Below, in pieces: positions 25,991 to 34,642 of a DNA stretch of 64,000 bases. The first letter of the stretch is position 1. Every line of letters starts with the position of its first letter. The notes under the pieces were generated by a model that was not told the origin of the DNA, ran no database searches, and saw nothing but the letters and a program-made list of their open reading frames with translations. The translations under genes and the position numbers were made by a program. This DNA is from Sporosarcina aquimarina. Its GTDB lineage: Bacteria > Bacillota > Bacilli > Bacillales_A > Planococcaceae. The stretch is from assembly GCF_019748715.1 (NCBI RefSeq), contig NZ_JACLBZ010000002.1:1-64000 (forward strand). The letters are read 5' to 3'.

Positions 25991-26305
25991 TCACATGTTA
26001 TTCTTACCATTTTTTAATCGCGTCAATTGATCTAAACAATTTTCCTGTTTCAAAATCTCCACTTGTCGTTCACCCATCAAATCAAAGTGCGGGTACTCGT
26101 CTCTTGCATGAATCCACTCTTGGCGCAAACCATACTGCTTCCCCCAATTGATAAGCTTCTTCAGGTCGCTGCACCCGACTTTTGTGACTGTGTTCGTATC
26201 CGGAAACCGATCGTCTAGCCAATAATGCGTTAAAAAAGCAATCTCCCCTTGTTCTACTGCTCTTTTCCAAGCATACAGTTCCTGTCGCTTAATTCCGAAA
26301 GCCAT
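25991..26305 (-). CDS. yneQ: YneQ-like protein
   Basis: A 104-residue basic/aromatic protein (MAFGIKRQELYAWKRAVEQG; WLDDRFPDTNTVTKVGCSDLKKL) that matches what I remember of B. subtilis YneQ in content and position. It has a single cysteine and no recognised domain. The start ATG at 26303-26305 overlaps the stop of the thioesterase gene in a TGATG arrangement, so the two are translationally coupled. Function unknown. It is convergent with yneR. Confidence 0.8.
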   Translation of the reverse strand: MAFGIKRQELYAWKRAVEQGEIAFLTHYWLDDRFPDTNTVTKVGCSDLKKLINWGKQYGLRQEWIHARDEYPHFDLMGERQVEILKQENCLDQLTRLKNGKNNM

Positions 26306-26730
26306 CAGCCTTCTCCACGCTGAACTTCCGTATATTTTGCATCCCATTGCGGATGAATTCTCCGTAATGAAACAGGGCGGAAATTGTCTTTTTTTACTAC
26401 TACGTGCTCAGAGACAGCAGTTGCAGCAACCGTTCCATCTGCATGCAAGATTTCATAGCCATAGACGGTACGCAGTTTACCATGCGATTCCACCCATGTC
26501 CGGACGGTTACGGTCTCTCCGTATGTAATGGATGTCTTGTACTTCACTGACAGCTCGGTAACCGGCGATAAATAGCCATCCTTCTCCAGCTGTGCATAAT
26601 GAAAGCCTAGGTCCTGAATGAGCGATGTACGTCCAACCTCCATCCAAATCAAATAATTGGCATGATACACGACACCCATCTGATCTGTTTCCGCATAGCG
26701 AACTTCAATTTCTTTTTCACTGTAAAACAT
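26305..26730 (-). CDS. yneP: YneP-like acyl-CoA thioesterase (4HBT type)
   Basis: A 141-residue hot-dog thioesterase with the 4-hydroxybenzoyl-CoA thioesterase active-site segment VRYAETDQMGVVYHANYL (Asp near residue 15). It hydrolyses an acyl-CoA to free acid and CoA; the natural substrate of the YbgC/YneP group is not settled. The order acnA - yneP - yneQ - yneR - plsY matches B. subtilis. A terminator separates it from acnA. Confidence 0.88.
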   Translation of the reverse strand: MFYSEKEIEVRYAETDQMGVVYHANYLIWMEVGRTSLIQDLGFHYAQLEKDGYLSPVTELSVKYKTSITYGETVTVRTWVESHGKLRTVYGYEILHADGTVAATAVSEHVVVKKDNFRPVSLRRIHPQWDAKYTEVQRGEG

Positions 26731-26803
26731 CCAAACTCACCTCATCCTCTAGTATAACGAACGCAAAAAAACATTGCTTGCAATAACATTCCAAACGACA
26801 CGA

Positions 26804-26836
26804 AAAAAGATGCCCAACAAAGTCGGACATCTTTTT
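26804..26836 (-). terminator. acnA terminator
   Basis: Arms AAAAAGATG-CCC and GG-CATCTTTTT with one bulged pair, loop AACAAAGT, minus-strand T-run. It lies just beyond the aconitase stop codon. Confidence 0.75.
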
Positions 26837-26850
26837 CTTAAATCATATAC

Positions 26851-29565
26851 TTAGTTTGATTTCAACTTATCACGTAGAACCATTTGCAGGATTCCTCCGT
26901 GACGATAGTAGTCGATTTCAACTTCAGAATCGAAACGTGCAAGCACTTCAAATTCAGTTTCCTTGCCGTCTGGAGCTTTCGCTACGACTTTCAGGATTGA
27001 ACGCGGCTTAACACCTTCTGCGATGTTGATCGCGATTTCTTCTTCGCCTGTTAAGCCAAGAGATTCAATGTTCTCGCCATTGATGAATTGAAGTGGAAGT
27101 ACACCCATCATCACTAGGTTCGAACGGTGAATACGCTCGAAGCTTTCTACGATAACTGCTCTGATTCCAAGCAAGTTTGTTCCCTTAGCAGCCCAGTCAC
27201 GTGAAGAGCCCATTCCGTAGTCTTTACCGCCTAGAACGACTAGTCCTGTGCCATCTTCTTGATACTTCATAGCTGCATCATAGATCGGCATAACTTCTTT
27301 AGTTGGCCAGTACGTAGTGAACCCGCCTTCTGTACCTTTAGCGATTTGGTTACGAATACGAATGTTCGCAAACGTACCGCGCATCATCACTTCGTGGTTA
27401 CCACGGCGTGATCCGTATGAGTTGAAGTTACGAGGCTCTACGCCGTTTTCACGCAAGTAGATTCCCGCAGGTGTATTTAGACCGATTGCCCCAGCTGGTG
27501 AAATGTGGTCAGTCGTGATGGAATCACCGAACTTACCGATAACACGCAAGCCTGCAAGTGTTTGGATATCTTCCGGTTCTTTCGAAAGGTTTTCGAAGAA
27601 TGGAGGGTTTTGGATATAAGTAGATGACTCATCAAAATCATAAAGAGAATCATCAGTAGTTTCGATTGCATTCCATGCTTCGTTTTCCGTGAATACGCGC
27701 GCATATTCTTTACGGAACAATTCAGGCGTTACAGTAGCTTTCACTACATCCTGAATTTCTTGAGTGGAAGGCCAGATGTCTTTGAAGAATACATCGTTGC
27801 CGTCTTTGTCTTGACCGATTGGGTCTTTTGCGAAATCAATGTTCACTGTTCCAGCTAGTGCATATGCAACAACTAGTGGAGGTGAAGCCAAGTAGTTCGC
27901 TTTAACAAATGGGTGTACGCGTCCTTCGAAGTTACGGTTACCGGAAAGAACAGAAGTCACGAGTAGATCTTCGTCACCGATTGTTTTTTCGATTTCAGGA
28001 AGCAATGGACCGGAGTTACCGATACATGTTGTACATCCGTAACCAACTGTGTTGAATCCGATTTTGTCCAAGTACTCGGATAGGCCGGAATCATTCAAGT
28101 AGCCAGTAACAACTTTTGAACCTGGTGCCAATGAAGTTTTGACGTATGCTGGAGGAACAAGTCCTTTTTCGACAGCTTTCTTCGCAACAAGTCCCGCGCC
28201 TAACATAACGTAAGGGTTGGAAGTGTTTGTACAAGAAGTAATTGCTGCGATCGCAACATCACCAGTTTTCAGTTCTACTTTACGTCCATCTTCGAATTTG
28301 ATCGTTCCAGACTTTTCAAGCTCTTTCGGTGTAAGACCAAAGCCTTGTGTTCCTTCTGGTGCAACTACTGCGTCTTTGAAAGACTGTTGCATTTCAGATA
28401 GAGGAATCAAGTCTTGTGGACGCTTAGGACCAGAAAGATTCGCTTCGATTTTACTTAGATCGATTTCAACCACATTTGTGAAGTTCGGCTCTTCCTTTTC
28501 AGGAGTGAAGAACATATCGTTTTCGATCAAGTATTGTTTCACTACTTCGATATGGTTCTCATCGCGGCCTGTTAAGCGCATATAGTTCAGTGACTCTTCG
28601 TCAACCGGGAAGAATCCACATGTAGCACCGTATTCAGGCGCCATGTTTGCGATTGTCGCACGGTCAGCCAATGGCAAGTTCGATACGCCAGGACCGAAGA
28701 ATTCTACGAATTTTCCTACTACACCTTGTGCACGAAGCGTTTCAGTTACTTTAAGTGCTAGGTCTGTTGCAGTAGTTCCTTCAGGAAGTACTCCAACCAA
28801 CTTGACACCAACTACTTCAGGAATTGGGAAGTATGAAGGTTGTCCAAGCATTCCTGCTTCTGCTTCGATACCGCCAACACCCCATCCAAGTACGCCGATA
28901 CCGTTGATCATTGTAGTGTGGGAGTCTGTTCCGACAAGTGTATCCGGGTATGTTTCGAAAGATCCATCTTCATTTTCAACCGCATGGACAACGTTAGCAA
29001 GATACTCAAGGTTTACTTGGTGAACGATACCTGTTGCAGGTGGTACTGCTCGGTAGTTATCGTATGCTTTTTGTGCCCAGCTTAAGAATTGGTAACGCTC
29101 AGCATTACGCTCGAATTCAAGCTCCATGTTCATTTGAAGAGCTTGTGGCGTACCATAGCTGTCTACTTGTACGGAGTGGTCAATTACTAAATCTACTGGA
29201 ATTTCAGGGTTGATCTTGTTTGGATCTCCGCCTAATTCATCCATTGCAGAACGTAAAGATGCAAGGTCAACTACAACAGGTACTCCTGTGAAGTCTTGAA
29301 GGATTACACGTGAAGGTTTGAATGGCACTTCAGCATCTGCATTTACTACAGATCCCCATTTCGCCAAGTCTTCAACGTGCTCATCTTTGATCACATATCC
29401 GTCGTGTTGACGAAGAACAGATTCCAGTAATACTCTCACTGAATAAGGAAGTTTCGAAACGTTTGTAAGACCTGCTTCTTCTAAAGCTTTTAAATGGTAG
29501 TAGTTATACGTCTTTCCATTTACTTCGAAAGACTTTCGGCTATTGTGTAAATTGCTTTTTGCCAT
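26851..29565 (-). CDS. acnA: Aconitate hydratase
   Basis: A 904-residue AcnA/CitB-type aconitase that interconverts citrate and isocitrate in the TCA cycle. Cluster ligands are visible: the cysteine of [11 protein letters not shown] and the pair in [12 protein letters not shown], which together hold the [4Fe-4S] cluster. The C-terminal swivel domain contains [16 protein letters not shown] and [14 protein letters not shown]. In Bacillus the apo form also binds RNA. I chose ATG at 29563-29565 (MAKSNLHN) with AAAGGAGG ten bases upstream; the in-frame start 45 bases earlier lies in the leader. Single-gene unit with its own terminator. Confidence 0.97.
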   Translation of the reverse strand: MAKSNLHNSRKSFEVNGKTYNYYHLKALEEAGLTNVSKLPYSVRVLLESVLRQHDGYVIKDEHVEDLAKWGSVVNADAEVPFKPSRVILQDFTGVPVVVDLASLRSAMDELGGDPNKINPEIPVDLVIDHSVQVDSYGTPQALQMNMELEFERNAERYQFLSWAQKAYDNYRAVPPATGIVHQVNLEYLANVVHAVENEDGSFETYPDTLVGTDSHTTMINGIGVLGWGVGGIEAEAGMLGQPSYFPIPEVVGVKLVGVLPEGTTATDLALKVTETLRAQGVVGKFVEFFGPGVSNLPLADRATIANMAPEYGATCGFFPVDEESLNYMRLTGRDENHIEVVKQYLIENDMFFTPEKEEPNFTNVVEIDLSKIEANLSGPKRPQDLIPLSEMQQSFKDAVVAPEGTQGFGLTPKELEKSGTIKFEDGRKVELKTGDVAIAAITSCTNTSNPYVMLGAGLVAKKAVEKGLVPPAYVKTSLAPGSKVVTGYLNDSGLSEYLDKIGFNTVGYGCTTCIGNSGPLLPEIEKTIGDEDLLVTSVLSGNRNFEGRVHPFVKANYLASPPLVVAYALAGTVNIDFAKDPIGQDKDGNDVFFKDIWPSTQEIQDVVKATVTPELFRKEYARVFTENEAWNAIETTDDSLYDFDESSTYIQNPPFFENLSKEPEDIQTLAGLRVIGKFGDSITTDHISPAGAIGLNTPAGIYLRENGVEPRNFNSYGSRRGNHEVMMRGTFANIRIRNQIAKGTEGGFTTYWPTKEVMPIYDAAMKYQEDGTGLVVLGGKDYGMGSSRDWAAKGTNLLGIRAVIVESFERIHRSNLVMMGVLPLQFINGENIESLGLTGEEEIAINIAEGVKPRSILKVVAKAPDGKETEFEVLARFDSEVEIDYYRHGGILQMVLRDKLKSN

Positions 29566-29629
29566 GATTTGGTTTCCTCCTTTATGTACTGAAAGATTAT
29601 AAATGCACATCTTTCCTCTACTCCATCAT

Positions 29630-29680
29630 AGTATAGCAAAGGAGATTAGTAAAATACATATAATTTATAGGGCTCCATAA
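29630..29680 (-). promoter_or_regulatory. Candidate acnA promoter with upstream dyad
   Basis: A minus-strand TATACT (-10, complement at 29630-29635) lies 65-70 bp before the acnA start. Just upstream of the -35 zone is the dyad TTAT-N8-ATAA (29665-29680). The LysR-type regulator CcpC binds ATAA/TTAT dyads at the B. subtilis aconitase promoter, so this is a candidate site. The -35 hexamer is poor. Confidence 0.3.
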
Positions 29681-29714
29681 GAAAAGGTAATGACTAAATC
29701 AAATTTCATTAAGA

Positions 29715-29746
29715 ATTCTCAATTAGTCTTTTCGATTCTCAAATAG
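29715..29746. repeat. Two direct repeats upstream of acnA
   Basis: ATTCTCAATTAG (29715-29726) and ATTCTCAAATAG (29735-29746), 11 of 12 identical and 20 bp apart, close to two helical turns. Could be a binding site for a regulator; no protein is assigned. Confidence 0.35.
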
Positions 29747-29849
29747 ACCGCTTATTCCTACTTTAATGTGCTTTTTTGTTACATTATGGCAGATTCGTGA
29801 AAATCCATTTTATAGTTCTCTCATAGTCTTTCACTTAAAAATGGATATC

Positions 29850-29981
29850 CTAATTTGGAAAGGAAACACACAGGAAGGAACGGGTGTATTCCTCGGGATT
29901 TGCCCTCCAGGCAGGGGCGCTTTCTGGGCACATCCCCTTTGGTAAGGCATTAATATTTGCCTTGTGAGTAGCGAGTTTCAT
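29850..29981 (-). CDS. Possible 43-residue small protein
   Basis: ATG at 29979-29981 is preceded by CCAAGGAGAACACC, a good ribosome site with proper spacing, and opens a frame of 43 codons (begins MKLATHKANINALPKGMCPE, ends at 29850). The local base composition is richer in G and C than the surrounding gap. A weak TTGAAT/GACAAT promoter pair lies upstream. I do not recognise the product. It could also be a structured RNA instead, since several short stems (for example GGCA/TGCC around 29946-29961) can form. It is divergent from the hydrolase gene at 30077. Confidence 0.35.
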   Translation of the reverse strand: MKLATHKANINALPKGMCPESAPAWRANPEEYTRSFLCVSFPN

Positions 29982-30076
29982 GGTGTTCTCCTTGGGAAAA
30001 GAGAAATTTCTCACCGCATTGTCTTTACATATGTCTAGATATTCAACCGCCACTATGGCAAACTAACAGAAAGGAG

Positions 30077-30634
30077 ATGATGGAATTGAAGAAAGCATTG
30101 CTTGTCGTGGATTATACAGTTGATTTTGTGGCTATAGACGGAGCCTTAACATGCGGCGAACCCGGTATCGCGTTGGAGAATCATATCGTACAGTTAACAA
30201 AAGATTTTCTTGCACAGCAGCAGCCTGTTTTTATCATTAATGATCTTCATGAAAAAGACGATCCGTATCATCCTGAAAATGCTCTGTTCCCCGCCCATAA
30301 CATCCGCGGCACATTCGGTCGGAATCTTTATGGTAAGATGCATGATCTATATAGTAAACATTCGGATGAAATCATTTGGATGGATAAAACCAGATACAGC
30401 GCATTTGCAGGAACCGACTTGGACATCCAATTGCGCGCACGAGACATCAGGGAAATCCATTTGACTGGTGTCTGTACAGATATCTGCATTTTACATACTG
30501 CGATAGACGCTTACAATCTAGGCTATAAAATTTTTATTCATGAAGGCGGCGTCGCAAGTTTCAATCCCGCGGGCCATGACTGGGCATTGTCTCATTTCCA
30601 AAACACACTCGGTGCAACAGTGATCTCTAATTAA
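30077..30634 (+). CDS. Isochorismatase-family cysteine hydrolase, nicotinamidase-like
   Basis: A 185-residue hydrolase with the Asp-Lys-Cys triad of the family: Asp12 in VVDYTVDF, Lys104 in WMDKTRYSAF and Cys137 in GVCTDICILHTA. The segment NDLHEKDDPYHPE (55-67) supplies likely metal ligands as in nicotinamidases. It probably deamidates nicotinamide or a related amide in NAD salvage; other amidase substrates are possible. AAAGGAGATG ribosome site. Monocistronic, with a terminator immediately after. Confidence 0.88.
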   Translation: MMELKKALLVVDYTVDFVAIDGALTCGEPGIALENHIVQLTKDFLAQQQPVFIINDLHEKDDPYHPENALFPAHNIRGTFGRNLYGKMHDLYSKHSDEIIWMDKTRYSAFAGTDLDIQLRARDIREIHLTGVCTDICILHTAIDAYNLGYKIFIHEGGVASFNPAGHDWALSHFQNTLGATVISN

Positions 30635-30643
30635 TTTCCCCTT

Positions 30644-30676
30644 AAAGTTCAACAGAAATTACTCTGTCTGAACTTT
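30644..30676 (+). terminator. Terminator of the cysteine hydrolase gene
   Basis: Stem AAAGTTCA-ACAGA / TCTGT-C-TGAACTTT followed by TTTTTA, starting 10 bp after the stop codon. Confidence 0.8.
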
Positions 30677-30703
30677 TTTATTTCGCCAAACAGAATAAAA
30701 GAT

Positions 30704-30729
30704 GTTTCATGTATTAAAAAGACGGTAAT
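30704..30729 (+). promoter_or_regulatory. Possible sigma-B-type promoter of the stress membrane protein
   Basis: GTTTCA (30704-30709), 14-bp spacer, GGTAAT (30724-30729). The sigma-B consensus is GTTTAA then GGGTAT with 12-15 bases between. The match is partial; the gene class (stress membrane protein) fits general stress control. Confidence 0.3.
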
Positions 30730-30779
30730 ACAAATAATAAGCACGTACTAGATACAAAATTTTAAAGGAGATGAACAGC

Positions 30780-31034
30780 ATGAGTTTTATTTGGTTCTTA
30801 ATTATCGGAGGGATTATCGGTTGGTTAGCTGGCCTTATCGTAGGTAGAGATATTCCAGGCGGTATTATCGGTAACATTATTGCAGGTATCGTGGGTGCAT
30901 GGATTGGTGGTGCGCTGCTGGGTGAATGGGGTCCTCAGATTTCCAGTTTCTACTTCTTGCCAGCATTAATCGGTGCGATTGTTCTTGTCTTCATCGTAAG
31001 TCTGATTATGAAGAGTATGCGCAAAGCATCTTAA
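30780..31034 (+). CDS. GlsB/YeaQ/YmgE-family stress membrane protein
   Basis: An 84-residue very hydrophobic protein with three predicted membrane helices and the family pattern GGIIGWLAGLIVGRDIPGGIIGNIIAGIVGAWIGG in the first half (glycine-zipper-like spacing). Members are induced in general stress in many bacteria; the molecular role is unknown. The ATG at 30780 is used because AAAGGAG is 10 bases before it; the ATG at 30771 overlaps that site. A bidirectional terminator follows. Confidence 0.9.
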   Translation: MSFIWFLIIGGIIGWLAGLIVGRDIPGGIIGNIIAGIVGAWIGGALLGEWGPQISSFYFLPALIGAIVLVFIVSLIMKSMRKAS

Positions 31035-31051
31035 ATTAGACGCTAAAAAAT

Positions 31052-31079
31052 GTGGAGCTACCTTTAACGGTGGCTCCAC
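31052..31079. terminator. Shared terminator between convergent genes
   Basis: Arms GTGGAGC-T-ACC and GGT-G-GCTCCAC, loop TTTAAC, with A-run before and T-run after. It serves the stress protein gene and the transglycosylase gene. Confidence 0.85.
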
Positions 31080-31082
31080 GTT

Positions 31083-31763
31083 TTATTTAGCTGCTTGTAT
31101 TTTTGATTCTTTTTCCTTGCGTTGGTCTTCAAATTCCTTAAAATACCAGAGAACGTCTTCTACATAGGTTTCACTGTGATTGTAATGAAAAATCGCTTTT
31201 TCTATATCTCCGTCTGCTGCTCCACTTTTGGAGAGATAATTCGCTGCGCTGAATATCGCATCTTCGATATCAAACGGGTCGGCAATACCGTCACCATTTG
31301 CATCTACACCATAGCCGCCATATTTCTTTATCACATCGGGATTCGTTTTATCCTTTTGAGGAATATCACCTTTCCCAAGGTCTTTACAGCCAGGATAACC
31401 CCATCCTACAAACGTGCACGGCATGAACTGCATTGGTCCTTCGGCTCCGGCGGGTGAAACATCGGTATTCATTGTAGAAAACCTCGTCTCGATCCGATGA
31501 TGTGCAGCGAGAAGCGTCCATGGGATATCATATTTTTCAGCTGCAGCTATATAGATGGGGATGTATTCTTCAGGTATCACGGTTCCTGTCTGTCGATCCT
31601 GGATACTCAAAAGCGTGGAAGCAGACTTGCGAATGACATCGCTTTTCTCAATGCTCGTCCAAAGTATCGCAGCAATCGTGAAGACGGTGACGGCAACGGG
31701 AATTAATAAGATCAAGAAGGCGACTTTGATGCGGATCGACCGGCTGACCTTCTTTTTCTTCAT
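31083..31763 (-). CDS. Lytic transglycosylase, membrane-anchored
   Basis: A 226-residue SLT-domain enzyme. The N terminus has a basic start (MKKKKVSRSIRIK) and one membrane helix (about 14-34). The catalytic glutamate is in AAHHRIETRFSTM, followed by SPAGAEGPMQFMPCTFVGWG, which is the typical SLT lysozyme-like motif, and later GVDANGDGIADPFDIEDAIFSAANYL. It would cleave the glycan of peptidoglycan at the outer face of the membrane. The domain resembles the transglycosylase half of CwlT. Single gene downstream of the SCO protein gene on the same strand. Confidence 0.9.
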   Translation of the reverse strand: MKKKKVSRSIRIKVAFLILLIPVAVTVFTIAAILWTSIEKSDVIRKSASTLLSIQDRQTGTVIPEEYIPIYIAAAEKYDIPWTLLAAHHRIETRFSTMNTDVSPAGAEGPMQFMPCTFVGWGYPGCKDLGKGDIPQKDKTNPDVIKKYGGYGVDANGDGIADPFDIEDAIFSAANYLSKSGAADGDIEKAIFHYNHSETYVEDVLWYFKEFEDQRKEKESKIQAAK

Positions 31764-31783
31764 TGCCCCACCTCTTTCTAAAA

Positions 31784-32374
31784 TTAGTTACCTTCTTTAA
31801 TCAATTCTTTCATGTCTTTGACGATTGTATCATATGGTACGTCGCTATACCCATCATATAGTTTTACAACCTCGCCTTTTTGGTTAACTAAGCCAAAAGC
31901 AGTACCGTGTAACACTTGATCACTATTTGGGATGTCTTTTACAGCAGTCTTAAATGAACTGGCCGCTAGCTTCTCAATTGTTTTCATATCATATCCCGTT
32001 AGCATCTCCCATTTACTTTCATCAGGAGGGCCAAATGCTTGCATATACTCCTTCAAAGCTTCCGGTGTATCGACATCAGGGTCAATGCTGAAGGATACGA
32101 TTTTGTAATCCTCCACACCTTCTGCTTGTAAGTTTTCCTGCAACTCCACCATATTATTCATCATTGGAGGACAGGCAGACGTACAGACCGTAAAAATGAA
32201 CTGTGCCAACCACACATCACCTTTCAAGTCTTCATTCGATACTTTTTCATGATTTTGATTGGTAAATTCAAATGGTTCCACCTTATACTTATGGTCCGCT
32301 TTGAATCCGCCGTCACACGCACTCAGCATGAGTACAAAAATAAGCATCAGCGGTACAAAAAACTTTTTCTTCAT
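31784..32374 (-). CDS. SCO1/SenC-family lipoprotein
   Basis: A 196-residue thioredoxin-fold SCO protein. It has a signal sequence ending in a lipobox (LMLSAC, about residue 18) and the copper/redox motif CTSACPPMM (CxxxC) with a distal histidine in QVLHGTAFGLVNQKG. SCO proteins deliver copper to the CuA centre of cytochrome c oxidase; the B. subtilis equivalent is YpmQ. The ATG at 32372-32374 has GGAGG upstream with proper spacing. Location: outer face of the membrane. Confidence 0.92.
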   Translation of the reverse strand: MKKKFFVPLMLIFVLMLSACDGGFKADHKYKVEPFEFTNQNHEKVSNEDLKGDVWLAQFIFTVCTSACPPMMNNMVELQENLQAEGVEDYKIVSFSIDPDVDTPEALKEYMQAFGPPDESKWEMLTGYDMKTIEKLAASSFKTAVKDIPNSDQVLHGTAFGLVNQKGEVVKLYDGYSDVPYDTIVKDMKELIKEGN

Positions 32375-32494
32375 AATCAATTCCTCCAGCTTCTGATAGT
32401 CACTTTATCATATCGAAAGTTCGTTTGCCAAACAAGGCGGAGCTCTGTTCCTATTTGGCTAAACATTGACGGTTTCATGAAGTTCTGATGAAGT

Positions 32495-32623
32495 TCAGCG
32501 GTTTTTAATATCTGAGAGAACTTCATGGATCGCTTCCAGCTTTACTTCCAAACGATGTAACAGATAAAATGATACAAAGACCGGAAACCCGATATCCTGG
32601 ATCAGTTGCAGCCATTGCTCCAT
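32495..32623 (-). CDS. YvrJ-family small membrane protein
   Basis: A 42-residue gene found by reading the gap: ATG at 32621-32623 with GAGGAGGAG upstream, and stop TGA at 32495-32497. The product starts MEQWLQLIQDIGFPVFVSFY and continues LLHRLEVKLEAIHEVLSDI. The pattern of an N-terminal helix, GFP, a short membrane helix and a charged amphipathic helix is that of the YvrJ family. YvrJ genes regularly follow DUF1659 and DUF2922 genes in Bacillales, as here. The role is unknown. Confidence 0.85.
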   Translation of the reverse strand: MEQWLQLIQDIGFPVFVSFYLLHRLEVKLEAIHEVLSDIKNR

Positions 32624-32650
32624 AGTCCACTCCTCCTCTCTTTTCAAAGT

Positions 32651-32690
32651 AAAAAAACCGGCGTCCAGTAGAGAACTGAATGCCGATTTT
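32651..32690 (-). terminator. Terminator between DUF2922 and YvrJ genes
   Basis: Stem CGGCGTCCAGT / ACTGAATGCCG (wobble pairs included) with a T-run on the minus strand. It may attenuate transcription into the yvrJ-type gene. Confidence 0.65.
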
Positions 32691-32699
32691 CTTGCATTA

Positions 32700-32918
32700 T
32701 TAACGAGTCAATATGGTGCGCGCATCCCGCTCAACGATCCGTGCACTTTTAATAGACGCGAGTTGAGAGTCATCTGCCACAAAGACACCACTTTCGATCA
32801 CTCGCTGCATGACCGACTCAACTTGCTCTTCCGTGATGTCTTCTCGCGGCTCATCGACCGTTAGTTTGACCGGTGTTTCTACTGCAGTCAGAAATGTCAA
32901 TTCCAATACTTTTGCCAT
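32700..32918 (-). CDS. DUF2922 small protein
   Basis: A 72-residue protein: MAKVLELTFLTAVETPVKLT at the start, then a helix rich in Glu/Val and a C-terminal IKSARIVERDARTI. This is the DUF2922 family, almost always encoded next to DUF1659 and YvrJ genes in Bacillales. Ribosome site AAAGGAGG. Function unknown. Confidence 0.88.
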   Translation of the reverse strand: MAKVLELTFLTAVETPVKLTVDEPREDITEEQVESVMQRVIESGVFVADDSQLASIKSARIVERDARTILTR

Positions 32919-32942
32919 GTGTGAATTCCTCCTTTTGTTTTT

Positions 32943-33167
32943 TTAGTCATCCTGCACTTCTTCCGTTACCACTTTCTCCGCCTTCATCATCAAATAGCTA
33001 GAAAGTGACGCTAATTGCGTGAATGCTACGCTCAAGTCCGTTGCAGTAGACTCTCTTGTAATGTGTTTATACGTCTTTACCTTACGAATGATGTTACCCT
33101 TTTCATTCGTCCCTGCATTGAAGTGAATCTTGCCTACTGCCTGACTGAATTCTAGTGAAGCTGCCAT
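32943..33167 (-). CDS. DUF1659 small protein
   Basis: A 74-residue protein with the DUF1659 pattern: MAASLEFSQAVGKIHFNAG, RKVKTYKHITRESTATDLS and AFTQLASLSSYLMMKAEKV. First gene of the DUF1659-DUF2922-YvrJ group. The ATG at 33165-33167 was chosen because AAAGGAGGTGAG precedes it; the in-frame GTG nine bases earlier is part of the ribosome site. Function unknown. Confidence 0.88.
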   Translation of the reverse strand: MAASLEFSQAVGKIHFNAGTNEKGNIIRKVKTYKHITRESTATDLSVAFTQLASLSSYLMMKAEKVVTEEVQDD

Positions 33168-33226
33168 ATGTCTCACCTCCTTTCATCCCTTACATAGAAC
33201 GAAAGAACAAAAAAGATACTTTGTTA

Positions 33227-33255
33227 GTGAAATATTTTTGAAATGCTTTTATAAT
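33227..33255 (+). promoter_or_regulatory. Probable promoter of yneK
   Basis: GTGAAA (33227-33232), 17 bp, TATAAT (33250-33255), ending 30 bp before the GTG start. Confidence 0.45.
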
Positions 33256-33284
33256 GGATAGTAGAATGGAAGAGGTGAAAAACA

Positions 33285-33710
33285 GTGCAAGACCTATTTA
33301 TGTGGTTTATCCTATTTTGGGGCGTTGTACTAATTGGCTTATTCGGTATCGGCGGATTCTTTATGTTCCGAAAGTTTCTTAAAGTCTTTCCGAAAGAAGA
33401 CGGCAAATCGACGCTCGATTGGGAAGAGCATTATGTCAATGAATCCCTGCATTTATGGAATACGGAAGCAAAGGGTATGTTGAATGAATTGGTTACACCG
33501 GTTCCTGAACTATTCCGGGATGTAGCAAAACAAAAAATCGCTTCTAAAATTGGCCAAATTGCGCTAGAAGACCGAGCAAAAACAATTGAATTCGACCATA
33601 TTATTAAAGGCTATATTCTTGCGACACCCAAACGAGACCATAATTTTCTGCGTAAAAAGCTGAATGAGATGGAAGTCGACATGCAGCCGTATGAACATTT
33701 ATTCGGCTAA
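33285..33710 (+). CDS. yneK: DUF2621 (YneK-like) membrane-anchored protein
   Basis: A 141-residue protein with one N-terminal membrane helix (about 5-28, rich in Phe/Ile/Gly) and a soluble part containing STLDWEEHYVNESLHLW and PVPELFRDVAKQKIASKIGQ, the DUF2621 pattern. The location next to ccdC matches yneK beside yneJ in B. subtilis. Start GTG at 33285 with GAGGTG. Function unknown. Confidence 0.88.
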   Translation: MQDLFMWFILFWGVVLIGLFGIGGFFMFRKFLKVFPKEDGKSTLDWEEHYVNESLHLWNTEAKGMLNELVTPVPELFRDVAKQKIASKIGQIALEDRAKTIEFDHIIKGYILATPKRDHNFLRKKLNEMEVDMQPYEHLFG

Positions 33711-33720
33711 TAAATGATAA

Positions 33721-33771
33721 AAAAGCAATCTGTCCAAACGATCAAAAGTGATCAATGGACAGATTGCTTTT
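33721..33771. terminator. Strong shared terminator of yneK and ccdC
   Basis: Arms AAAAGCAATCTGTCCA and TGGACAGATTGCTTTT with an inner GATCA/TGATC pair. It overlaps the ccdC stop codon at 33770-33772. Confidence 0.9.
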
Positions 33772-34285
33772 AGTTTGCGCTCTTTTCAAGCTTTTTAAAT
33801 TTCACAAGCATGCCGACTCTCCATGGCAAAATCATCGAGAATGCCAATATGAAAAACATGCCACCTAATTCTCCTACATCTATCGAACTGCTGAGCACGA
33901 GCTTGCCGACCATCCGTAAAATCAACAAGCTGAATAGGATCACGAGGAAAGCTTTCGATTTCTTCAAGTAAATTCCGTCTTCCTTCATTTCAAACATTGT
34001 GGTTTTAATGAGAACAGCAGAGAAAACCAATCCCACGAGGCTTGCTTCCAGCACTTGTATCCATGGCACTTGAAATTCATCGAACAAGAACATCAGCATT
34101 CCAGTTGACATGAACAACGGCGGCAAAATGATCTTCTTCGCCTGAATGGGTTTACTCGCGGCTCTTGCACGCATTGTATAGACGAATGTTGTCATGACAA
34201 TAAAAATCACGGTAGAGCCAATAATCAAATAAACCGGCGGAATGCTTGTGAAAATATAATCTACCAACTCTTGCAACTTAAGCAT
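33770..34285 (-). CDS. ccdC: CcdC-like membrane protein
   Basis: A 171-residue protein with four to five membrane helices and the DUF1453/CcdC layout: a first helix PVYLIIGSTVIFIVMTTF, the loop KPIQAKKIILPPLFMSTG, and AFLVILFSLLILRMVGKLV. Found next to CcdA in B. subtilis (yneJ). Linked by position to cytochrome c maturation, although its exact step is not known. Overlaps the thioredoxin-like gene by eight bases. Confidence 0.9.
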   Translation of the reverse strand: MLKLQELVDYIFTSIPPVYLIIGSTVIFIVMTTFVYTMRARAASKPIQAKKIILPPLFMSTGMLMFLFDEFQVPWIQVLEASLVGLVFSAVLIKTTMFEMKEDGIYLKKSKAFLVILFSLLILRMVGKLVLSSSIDVGELGGMFFILAFSMILPWRVGMLVKFKKLEKSAN

Positions 34286-34610
34286 CCTCTACGTTCCCCC
34301 ACTCAACCAGTTCATCCATCCGTTTCGTCAAGTCATTCATTGGGACTATTCGAGCAAAACGAGCCAGTTCTTTCTTCTGATGAAACAGCAATACGACAGG
34401 TGCTGTAAAGAGTGCCAGCTGGCCAGCCAGTTCAGGAACTTCCGCTGCATTGACTCTGTAAAAAGGAAAAGGATAACGACTTTCAAGTGCCGCCACTTGA
34501 GGGTACAGCCCTTCACAAACAGAACAATGATGGGTCTTGACGAACAATAGTAATTGCTTGGATTCGTTCAATACGTGTTGCCATTCTTCAAAAGAAGTAA
34601 GTTCCTGCAT
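34278..34610 (-). CDS. Thioredoxin-like protein with CSVC site
   Basis: A 110-residue thioredoxin fold without a signal peptide: HHCSVCEGLYPQV holds the CxxC pair (about 29-32), and the cis-proline region reads FTAPVVLLF. It lies between ccdA and ccdC, so it may feed electrons to CcdA from the cytoplasm or be a general thioredoxin-like reductant. Ribosome site AGAGGTG. The neighbours are consistent with a cytochrome c maturation operon. Confidence 0.85.
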   Translation of the reverse strand: MQELTSFEEWQHVLNESKQLLLFVKTHHCSVCEGLYPQVAALESRYPFPFYRVNAAEVPELAGQLALFTAPVVLLFHQKKELARFARIVPMNDLTKRMDELVEWGNVEDA

Positions 34611-34642
34611 AGTACACCTCTTTTCTGTTTCATGACCTTTAA

